A stretch of 12,121 nucleotides of DNA from an uncultured Desulfovibrionaceae bacterium (lineage in GTDB: Bacteria; Desulfobacterota; Desulfovibrionia; Desulfovibrionales; Desulfovibrionaceae). Under the pieces are notes generated by a model. The model was given only the letters and a program-made list of their open reading frames with translations. It was not told where the DNA came from and made no database searches. Shown here piece by piece: positions 6,590-12,121 of this stretch. The position numbers and the translations under genes are program-made. The number at the start of each line of letters is the position of its first letter. Within the stretch, counting starts at the first letter, position 1. The stretch covers positions 1 through 12,121 of the forward strand of contig CAMTOM010000018.1 in NCBI GenBank assembly GCA_947074125.1, in the 5' to 3' direction.

Positions 6590-7233
6590 TGCGTTTGCGC
6601 TACACTATATGTTTTGCACTACTTTGCGGTTTGCTCTGTCTCACAGCCTGTAAACGTCAGCCTGTGACACCAACACGGCATATCCCAATGGATCTGACCG
6701 TTGCCGTTGCACCTTTTACGCATCCCACTTCACAGGGAGCCCTGATTATGGGGTCACTCCCTGAATATCAGAGGCATATCCCCAAGGATGTTCTCCAGCG
6801 CCTCGATGGTGAAATGAATGCTGTACTGAATCGGGAAACCCAGCGCTACTATACCTTCCCCGCAGATGGGGATAGCGACATGGTCATTTCCATTATCAGT
6901 GCTCCTCAAGCCAGTGGTCTCAAATACTGGCTGCAATATGGCAAGACACGCCATACTGACCTCTTGCTGGTACCCCAGATACTGGACTGGCACCAACGTC
7001 AGGGTTCCAGTGCAGGCGTAACTGATGCTGCGGCCATACGTGCGGAATTTACGCTTATCGACCTGCGCAATGGGCGCGTTGTGGGACGCTCCATTACTGA
7101 TATCAAGCAAGAAGCTCTTGCCGAGGATCTCACTAAAATGCAGGATTTCTTCCGTCGTAAGGCATCATGGATTACCGCTGAAGAATTGACACGTGAAGCC
7201 ATGGTCAAAGCTGTCAGAGATATTGGTTTATGA
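6589..7233 (+). CDS. Outer-membrane-type lipoprotein of unknown function, between hisB and hisA
   Basis: This 214-residue product starts with a lipoprotein signal: basic MRLRY, a hydrophobic core and the lipobox LTAC with the lipidated Cys21. Residue 22 is Lys rather than Asp, which by the E. coli sorting rule predicts transfer to the outer membrane. The mature part has a beta-strand-like VAVAPF opening (about 39-44), a helical middle, a segment LLLVPQIL and a second strand pattern (EFTLIDLRNGRVVGR), ending in a charged helix. This layout recalls CsgG/LpoB/GNA1162-like periplasmic lipoproteins, but the resemblance is only by eye and I do not assign a family. There is no CXXCH or catalytic motif. 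AGGAGG lies nine bases before the ATG. The gene overlaps hisB by one base and hisA by four, so it is fully embedded in the operon although nothing in it suggests histidine synthesis. Confidence 0.85.
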   Translation: MRLRYTICFALLCGLLCLTACKRQPVTPTRHIPMDLTVAVAPFTHPTSQGALIMGSLPEYQRHIPKDVLQRLDGEMNAVLNRETQRYYTFPADGDSDMVISIISAPQASGLKYWLQYGKTRHTDLLLVPQILDWHQRQGSSAGVTDAAAIRAEFTLIDLRNGRVVGRSITDIKQEALAEDLTKMQDFFRRKASWITAEELTREAMVKAVRDIGL

Positions 7234-7964
7234 TTCTTTTTCCTGCTGTTGATATTCAAAATGGTCAGGCTGTACGCCTCAAACAGGGCAAGGCACATGA
7301 AAGCACGGTTTTCGACTCTGATCCTGTTGCTGCGGCAACAGCATGGCAGGATAAGGGCGCACAGTGGCTTCATATCGTTGACCTGGATGGTGCCTTTGAC
7401 GGTCTGCCCAAAAATCGCCTTCTGATAGAGCGCATCTGCTCTGCTCTCTCAATACCGGTACAGCTTGGAGGCGGTATTCGGGATAAAGAGACAGCTCGCA
7501 TTTATCTGGAGGCTGGGGTCACCCGTCTGATTATCGGCACCATGGCTCTTGAAAATCCGGAGGCCTTCGCAGAACTGTGCCGTCTTTGGCCAGGAAAGAT
7601 TGGGGTTTCTCTGGATGCTGTGAATGGCAAACTCAAAACCCGTGGCTGGCTAGAAGATTCCGGTCTGATGCTGGATACTGTTCTGCCACGACTGCTGGAT
7701 GCTGGTGCTGCTTTCATTATCTATACTGATATTGAACGGGACGGCATGCAGACGGGTGTTAATATTCCTGCTCTGGAACGTCTGGCAAAAGCCTCCACAG
7801 TTCCTGTTATCGCGGCAGGTGGTGTTGCTACGATGGATGATGTTACGGCTCTTTACCCACTCACACGGGTAAGCTCACTTGAAGGCGCCATCAGTGGACG
7901 TGCCTTGTATGAAGGTTCTCTGGATCTTACCGAGGCCATGCGCTGGATCAAAGCACAAGCCTGA
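7230..7964 (+). CDS. hisA: Phosphoribosylformimino-AICAR phosphate (ProFAR) isomerase
   Basis: HisA (244 residues, normal length) is the cytoplasmic (beta/alpha)8-barrel isomerase that opens the sugar ring of ProFAR to give PRFAR, the substrate of HisF/HisH. The catalytic aspartates are Asp8 (FPAVDIQNG) and Asp129 (VSLDAVNG), with Thr166-Asp167 in the YTDIERDG loop. The two phosphate-binding glycine motifs are LGGGIR (79-84) and AAGGV (195-199). HisA rather than HisF is supported by PAVDIQNGQAVRL at the N-terminus and the DIERDGMQTG loop. The ATG overlaps the stop of the lipoprotein gene (ATGA, 7230-7233). It is the last gene of the run, and a strong terminator begins 27 bases after the stop. 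Confidence 0.96.
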   Translation: MILFPAVDIQNGQAVRLKQGKAHESTVFDSDPVAAATAWQDKGAQWLHIVDLDGAFDGLPKNRLLIERICSALSIPVQLGGGIRDKETARIYLEAGVTRLIIGTMALENPEAFAELCRLWPGKIGVSLDAVNGKLKTRGWLEDSGLMLDTVLPRLLDAGAAFIIYTDIERDGMQTGVNIPALERLAKASTVPVIAAGGVATMDDVTALYPLTRVSSLEGAISGRALYEGSLDLTEAMRWIKAQA

Positions 7965-7990
7965 CACAATCAACACTGTCTTGTTTTTTC

Positions 7991-8030
7991 AGGAGAGAAT
8001 GCGTCGCATTCTCTCCTTTATTGTTATTTT
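7991..8030 (+). terminator. Intrinsic terminator of the guaB-hisA operon
   Basis: A perfect 12-bp stem, AGGAGAGAATGC (7991-8002) with GCATTCTCTCCT (8006-8017), closes on a 3-base loop and is followed by a T-rich tract to 8030. The T-tract is only on the + strand side, so it serves the hisA end. Confidence 0.92.
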
Positions 8031-8323
8031 CCCTTCCTTTTTCTTCTCTTACCTTTCTGATTTTTATTTTTTGTAAATAAATTTTGCTTCTTTAAAAGCA
8101 TTGTTGCGCTTTTTTTCACGATAGAAAATATTGAATGATGTTCAGCAAGTGCAATATTACACGAATAGATAAGCATAAAAAATACAACTTTTTCAGGTAT
8201 ATGACTGATTATACAAACAAGAAAGCCCCCCTTGACCTGTCTCCGCAAGCTCTGTAGGGATATAGAATGGGCAGATGTTCAGTTACGTATTATTTACCTG
8301 AAGCTTAAAAAGGAAGTTACCAG
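8031..8323 (+). other. AT-rich leader of acs
   Basis: These 293 bases hold no convincing gene. The first 90 are very T-rich. A 7-bp inverted repeat lies at 8127-8158, and GATGTTCAG occurs twice (8137-8145 and 8274-8282). I cannot place a promoter with confidence: TTGACC at 8232-8237 is a good -35, but the best -10 (TATAGA, 8261-8266) is 23 bases away, and TTGTTG/GAAAAT (8101-8106 and 8124-8129) is weak. AAGGA at 8310-8314 is the acs ribosome binding site. Confidence 0.5.
8127..8158. repeat. 7-bp perfect inverted repeat upstream of acs
   Basis: AATATTG (8127-8133) and CAATATT (8152-8158) are exact reverse complements separated by 18 bases, so their centres are 25 bases apart. The arrangement would suit a dimeric regulator contacting two nearby sites, but AT-rich DNA gives such matches by chance fairly often. 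Confidence 0.4.
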
Positions 8324-10333
8324 ATGTCACAAGAACGTATTACTTCGCTGTTAACAGAGAAAAGGAGCTACTTGCCACCGGAACACGGCAAATCTGCGGC
8401 CTGGATTGGATCCCAGGAAGAATATGAAAGTATTTGCCAGCATGCCAATGATGATCCCGAAGGTTTTTGGGGAGCGCGAGCAGCACAACTTCTGCACTGG
8501 TTCCGCCCCTGGAACAAGGTATTGCAATCCGGTTCAGAAAATTTTGAATACCAATGGTTTGTAGGTGGTAAACTCAATGCTGCTTATAACTGCATTGACA
8601 GGCACCTCATCAATGGGCGCCGTAACAAGGCAGCCCTGATCTGGCAGGGCGAAAATGAAATGAATGTCCGCTGCTATACTTACCAAATGCTTTATACTGA
8701 AGTCTGCCGAGTTGCTCATGCCCTAAGCTCCCTACGTGTCCGCAAGGGAGATCGCGTTGCCCTGTATATGCCCATGATTCCTGAGCTGGTTATTGCCATG
8801 CTTGCCTGCGCACGTATTGGGGCTATCCATACCGCTATTTTTTCCGGCTATGCAGAGGGTGGTGTTTTGAGTCGTATTCAAGACTCAAAGGCAAAAGTTG
8901 TTATTACAGCCGACGCTGCCATGCGTGCGGGAAAAGTGAAACCCCTTAAGGCAAACCTTGACCCTATTCTGGAAAAATGCCCCTCAGTGGCGCATGTTGT
9001 GGTTGTTAATCGCGCCAGAATGGAAAATGTTGCCATGAAACGCAATCGCGATGTCTGGTGGCATGACCTGATTGATGATTTCACTCTGGATGCTGACTTC
9101 CCCTGTGAACCCATGTCTGCCACAGATACCCTGTTTTTACTGCACACCAGCGGCAGTACTGGCAAACCTACAGGAGTCATGCATTCTCTTGGTGGTTATC
9201 TCACCTATGCTGCGCATACCACGCAATGGGTCTTTGATATGCGTGATGATGACGTGTACTGGTGTACCGCCGATATTGGCTGGATCACTGGGCACACCTA
9301 TGCCGTATACGGCCCCCTTGCGCTTGGAGCCACCACAGTGATGTTTGAGGGGGTACCCACATGGCCGAACCCAGATCGGTACTGGCGCATTATTGAAAAA
9401 TTCAGGGTTAATATCTTTTATACTGCGCCTACGGTTGTCCGCTCACTCATGCGTCTGGGGGTTGCCTGGACAGAGCGCTACGATTTGAGTTCGTTACGCA
9501 TCCTCGGCTCTGTAGGTGAACCCATTAACCCTGAAGCATGGACATGGTTCCATAAATACATTGGAAGAGAAGAACTTCCCATTGTAGATACCTGGTGGCA
9601 GACAGAAACGGGAGGCGCCATGATCGCGGCTCTGCCCTATGCAAACAAGTTGAAGCCTGGTTCAGCAACATTTCCTCTCCCTGGCATTGATGCCACCATT
9701 ATTCAGCAAAGTACTGAAGAAGACGGTGAGCAGGAACAGCGCGGTTACCTGGTAATTCGCAAACCCTGGCCTGGCATGATGCAAGGCGTATTTCAAAACC
9801 CTCAAAAATACCGTTCTTACTTTGAACGCTTTGGCATCTATGAGTCTGGCGATGGTGCGCGCATTGATGAAGAAGGCTATTACTGGATACTGGGACGTAT
9901 TGACGATTCCATCAATGTTTCCGGACACCGCCTTTCTACAGCAGAGATTGAAACCGTGCTCACAGCGCATCCCCAGGTTGGTGAAGCTGCTGTTGTCCCC
10001 ATGCCGCATGACCTGAAAGGAGAAGCCATTTACGCCTATGTCACTTTGCATGAGGACTGTCCCTGGTCAGAAGAATTGCGCACAGATCTGCGCAATCTTG
10101 TCCGGCGGGATATTGGCCCCCTTGCCAGCCCTGAGTATATTCAATTTGTAGAAAACCTTCCCAAAACATGCTCAGGAAAAACCCTGCGCCGTATGCTACG
10201 CAAGATAGCAGGCAGTGCCTACAGTGATCTTGGAGATACCACATCCCTGGCCTCACCTGCGGTCTTGCCTGCCATTATCCAGGGACATCAGAACCTCATG
10301 GCAGGACATCCTGAGCAGTATACAGACGCATAG
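8324..10333 (+). CDS. acs: Acetyl-CoA synthetase (AMP-forming)
   Basis: Acs (669 residues, close to the usual 650) activates acetate with ATP and CoA to acetyl-CoA via acetyl-AMP in the cytoplasm. It belongs to the ANL adenylate-forming family. An N-terminal Acs cap domain (about 30-90) precedes the ATP-binding loop HTSGSTGKPTGVMH (274-287). The VDTWWQTETGG motif includes Trp425, which by comparison with E. coli Trp414 narrows the pocket for acetate. GRIDDSINVSGHRLSTAEIE is the hinge before the small C-terminal domain, and PKTCSGKTLRR holds the catalytic Lys619, the site where Pat-type acetyltransferases switch off related enzymes. One variation is Thr283 where most family members have Lys (GKPKG). 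AAGGA lies nine bases before the ATG. The gene stands alone, with a terminator upstream (7991-8030) and one downstream (10356-10388). Confidence 0.95.
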   Translation: MSQERITSLLTEKRSYLPPEHGKSAAWIGSQEEYESICQHANDDPEGFWGARAAQLLHWFRPWNKVLQSGSENFEYQWFVGGKLNAAYNCIDRHLINGRRNKAALIWQGENEMNVRCYTYQMLYTEVCRVAHALSSLRVRKGDRVALYMPMIPELVIAMLACARIGAIHTAIFSGYAEGGVLSRIQDSKAKVVITADAAMRAGKVKPLKANLDPILEKCPSVAHVVVVNRARMENVAMKRNRDVWWHDLIDDFTLDADFPCEPMSATDTLFLLHTSGSTGKPTGVMHSLGGYLTYAAHTTQWVFDMRDDDVYWCTADIGWITGHTYAVYGPLALGATTVMFEGVPTWPNPDRYWRIIEKFRVNIFYTAPTVVRSLMRLGVAWTERYDLSSLRILGSVGEPINPEAWTWFHKYIGREELPIVDTWWQTETGGAMIAALPYANKLKPGSATFPLPGIDATIIQQSTEEDGEQEQRGYLVIRKPWPGMMQGVFQNPQKYRSYFERFGIYESGDGARIDEEGYYWILGRIDDSINVSGHRLSTAEIETVLTAHPQVGEAAVVPMPHDLKGEAIYAYVTLHEDCPWSEELRTDLRNLVRRDIGPLASPEYIQFVENLPKTCSGKTLRRMLRKIAGSAYSDLGDTTSLASPAVLPAIIQGHQNLMAGHPEQYTDA

Positions 10334-10355
10334 CATAAAAAGTATTTTTAGCGAT

Positions 10356-10388
10356 AAGCCGGAGAAAGAACATTCTCCGGCTTTTTTC
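10356..10388 (+). terminator. Intrinsic terminator of acs
   Basis: AAGCCGGAGAA (10356-10366) pairs perfectly with TTCTCCGGCTT (10373-10383) around a 6-base loop. The stem runs into six T residues (10382-10387). It lies 22 bases after the acs stop. Confidence 0.93.
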
Positions 10389-10397
10389 TTGCGTATC

Positions 10398-10421
10398 AAA
10401 AGTATCATCTCATACTTTTTT
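10398..10421. other. AT-rich stem-loop after the acs terminator
   Basis: AAAAGTAT (10398-10405) and ATACTTTT (10412-10419) form an 8-bp stem with a 6-base loop followed by two more T residues. It may be a weak back-up terminator. The stem has only two G-C pairs, so it would not be strong alone. Confidence 0.4.
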
Positions 10422-10494
10422 AACACATGTTCATATTGTACTATTTTTCAAATAATAATTTTATATTCATGCTGTAGCACAAAAGCCCCAGAAG

Positions 10495-10508
10495 ACTGTA
10501 AGTACAGT
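10495..10508. promoter_or_regulatory. Candidate operator palindrome upstream of the efflux gene
   Basis: ACTGTA-AG-TACAGT is a palindrome with two perfect 6-bp halves around two central bases. It lies about 60 bases before the candidate promoter and 180 before the efflux adaptor start. Short TGTA/TACA dyads are common targets of dimeric repressors. It is followed by six T residues, so a small terminator-like hairpin is the alternative reading. The rest of 10422-10569 shows nothing else I can support. Confidence 0.4.
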
Positions 10509-10569
10509 ATTTTTTACTAGACAGCGTAAAATCTGCAACGTAGAAGAAGAGTTACACTCTTATTAGTAA

Positions 10570-10599
10570 TGGACTCTTTCATAAAAAAAACCCTATTAT
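10570..10599 (+). promoter_or_regulatory. Weak candidate promoter of the efflux adaptor gene
   Basis: TGGACT (10570-10575) matches the -35 consensus at four of six positions and TATTAT (10594-10599) the -10 at five of six, with an 18-base spacer. A start near 10606 would give a leader of about 80 bases. This AT-rich region offers other -10-like sites (such as GATAAT at 10609-10614), so the choice is uncertain. Confidence 0.35.
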
Positions 10600-10687
10600 C
10601 ATAAGAAAGATAATATACACACTACTTTCGCAGCATTTGGCTGTTTTTAAAAAAAAATAGAGACTTGGAGCCAAGGAGCGCCAGCGT

Positions 10688-12094
10688 ATGAGTTTTCTCG
10701 CAAAATATAAAACTGCTCTCATTATACTGAGCATTTTTTTCATTACAGTTACAGCTATTGTGTACTTCACTTTTCCCAAAGCCCCTCCTGGCTCTCCCAT
10801 GCCTGGTGGCATGGGGATGCCTCCTGGTGCTATGGGAATGCCTCCTGGCATGATGGGCAAAGGAGGAGGTGTTCCTGTGCGTGTCGCCAAGGTCGTCAAA
10901 CAGGATATGCCGGAAATGCTTCAGGGAATCGGAACCGTACAACCGTCTGATGATGTTTTGGTGCGCAGTCGGGTTGACGGAGAACTCGTACGTATCCACT
11001 TCACAGAAGGAAAACGCGTACAGGCAGGCGATCTCCTCGCCGAGATAGATCCCCGTTCCTATCAGAATGCTCTTGCAGAAGCAAAAGCCACTCTCGCCAA
11101 AAACAAGGCACAGCTTGCCAATGCCCGTCAGGATCTCCAGCGCTATCTCAAACTGGCAGAACAAGACTATATCGCCACGCAGGAAGTAGAAACCCAGCGT
11201 GCTAAAGTTAAAGAATATGTTGGTACTGTTGAAGCTGATCAAGCCAAAGTTGATACCTCTGCTCTTGAACTTTCCTACACTAAAGTCACTGCTCCCATCA
11301 GCGGGCGTACTGGTCTCAAGCAGGTCAACGAAGGAAGTATGATTTACGGCTCTGATACTGCGGGTATTGTACGTATTATCAATACACAGCCTTGCTATGT
11401 CATATTTACCCTGCCAGAAAGCCAACTTTCGCTCTTGCGCGAGGGACGCCGCCAGCAACGCAGTATGAATGCCAATGCCCCCATGGTTGTGCAGGCATGG
11501 GATCGGGAACAGCGCAATATGCTGGCTGTAGGCAAGCTCATCAGTATGGATAACCAGATTGACACCGCCACGGGTACCATCAAGCTGAAAGCAGAGTTCC
11601 CCAATGAGAACAGAAGTCTCTTCCCCAACCAGTTTGTTAATGCCAGCCTGCACGTCCGCACTCTGTATGATGCCATCACAGTACCTGCTGCTGCCATACA
11701 GCAAGGCTTGGAAGGTGCTTACGTTTATGTTGTACAGCCAGACAATACTGCTGTCTCGCGTGATATTGTCACCAGTCTGACAACGAACAATTTAGCTGTT
11801 ATTAAAGGGCTTCAGGAAGGAGATCTTGTTGTTGTTGATGGTCTTGACCGCCTACGTGAAAATATTCCTGTAGATGTCGTTGCCCAGACAGAAACTCCCA
11901 TTGCCGCAAAGCTCTATCAACTTGCTCCCCCAGAGAATACTGCTGACCTTGATGAAATAATCACGGCAACACAAATCCAATCTCAGGCAACTCCAGACTC
12001 TCGAATAGAGATGACTGACACTCAAAATCCAACACGTGCACACGACGACCCTGCCACACCCCACCAGGAGCAGGCACTCCACAGTCACTCGTGA
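10688..12094 (+). CDS. mdtA: MdtA-type periplasmic adaptor (membrane fusion protein) of an RND efflux pump
   Basis: This 468-residue protein should bridge an inner-membrane RND pump and an outer-membrane channel. Residues 9-29 are a hydrophobic anchor with no lipobox. A Gly/Met/Pro linker (33-61) follows. The lipoyl half-motif (VRSRVDGELVRIHF, then GDLLAEIDP, about 91-122) leads into a coiled-coil hairpin rich in Ala, Lys and Gln (about 125-195), then the second lipoyl half (YTKVTAPISGRTGLKQV, 197-213), a beta-barrel (TLPESQL; LFPNQFVNA) and a membrane-proximal domain up to about 400. The lipoyl, TLPES and LFPNQFVNA segments closely match E. coli MdtA from memory, but the substrate cannot be read from the adaptor. 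A polar tail of about 60 residues ends in a His-containing segment. AAGGAG lies nine bases before the ATG. Only 27 bases remain after the stop, with no further start, so the pump gene would lie outside. Confidence 0.88.
   Translation: MSFLAKYKTALIILSIFFITVTAIVYFTFPKAPPGSPMPGGMGMPPGAMGMPPGMMGKGGGVPVRVAKVVKQDMPEMLQGIGTVQPSDDVLVRSRVDGELVRIHFTEGKRVQAGDLLAEIDPRSYQNALAEAKATLAKNKAQLANARQDLQRYLKLAEQDYIATQEVETQRAKVKEYVGTVEADQAKVDTSALELSYTKVTAPISGRTGLKQVNEGSMIYGSDTAGIVRIINTQPCYVIFTLPESQLSLLREGRRQQRSMNANAPMVVQAWDREQRNMLAVGKLISMDNQIDTATGTIKLKAEFPNENRSLFPNQFVNASLHVRTLYDAITVPAAAIQQGLEGAYVYVVQPDNTAVSRDIVTSLTTNNLAVIKGLQEGDLVVVDGLDRLRENIPVDVVAQTETPIAAKLYQLAPPENTADLDEIITATQIQSQATPDSRIEMTDTQNPTRAHDDPATPHQEQALHSHS
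10811..10852 (+). repeat. Tandem 21-bp repeat encoding MGMPPGA/MGMPPGM
   Basis: Two consecutive 21-base units (10811-10831 and 10832-10852) agree at 16 of 21 positions and encode residues 42-48 and 49-55 of the efflux adaptor. The in-frame length means that gain or loss of a unit would lengthen or shorten the linker without a frameshift. Confidence 0.8.
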
Positions 12095-12121
12095 CGTAGA
12101 ACACAGCTTATATACACAGAC

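Noticed and set aside
8024..8248. A 74-codon minus-strand frame in the gap before acs
   Set aside because: It has a TTG start, no ribosome binding site, and its end is a Lys/Arg run created by the T-rich tract after the operon terminator.
8232..8266. TTGACC with TATAGA as the acs promoter
   Set aside because: The 23-base spacer is far outside the usual range; with a 17-base spacer the -10 would be the poor TAGGGA.
10622..11704. A 360-codon minus-strand frame opposite the efflux adaptor gene
   Set aside because: Its product matches nothing I know, and the + strand reading is a clear adaptor protein with a good ribosome binding site.

Overview
The window reads as a piece of an ordinary Gram-negative chromosome of moderate GC content, most like a sulfate-reducer relative (Desulfovibrionales or a neighbouring Desulfobacterota group). 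That placement is inference: it rests on the guaBA-tatBC-hisB-hisA gene order, which I recall from Desulfovibrio genomes, and on an exported dihaem c-type cytochrome next to it. All supported genes lie on the + strand. I see no RNA gene, insertion sequence, CRISPR array, phage or attachment site.

Layout. Bases 1-89 may be the last 28 codons of an upstream gene. An AT-rich leader (90-358) with several inverted repeats precedes a small periplasmic dihaem cytochrome c of the DHC type (359-817). A strong stem-loop without a U-tract (873-916) follows, then a good sigma70-type promoter (1009-1037). This promoter starts a tightly packed seven-gene run: guaB, guaA, tatB, tatC, hisB, a 214-residue lipoprotein of unknown function, and hisA (1085-7964). 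Gaps between genes are at most 19 nt, three junctions overlap, and a clear intrinsic terminator closes the run at 7991-8030. After a 293-nt AT-rich gap comes a monocistronic acs (AMP-forming acetyl-CoA synthetase, 8324-10333) with its own terminator (10356-10388). A second gap of about 300 nt holds a candidate operator palindrome and a weak promoter. It leads to an MdtA-type membrane fusion protein of an RND efflux pump (10688-12094), whose transporter gene presumably lies beyond the right edge.

How the genes fit together. guaB and guaA make GMP from IMP. hisB and hisA are two histidine-pathway enzymes, and histidine and purine synthesis are linked because histidine synthesis releases AICAR, a purine precursor. 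tatB and tatC encode two parts of the folded-protein exporter and share the operon without an obvious metabolic link. Acs activates acetate. The MdtA-like protein should connect an inner-membrane pump to an outer-membrane channel.

No wholly new system is evident. The points most worth a second look are the unrecognised lipoprotein coupled between hisB and hisA, the very long acidic tail of TatB, the Met-Gly-Pro repeat just after the membrane anchor of the efflux adaptor, and several unexplained inverted repeats in the leaders.
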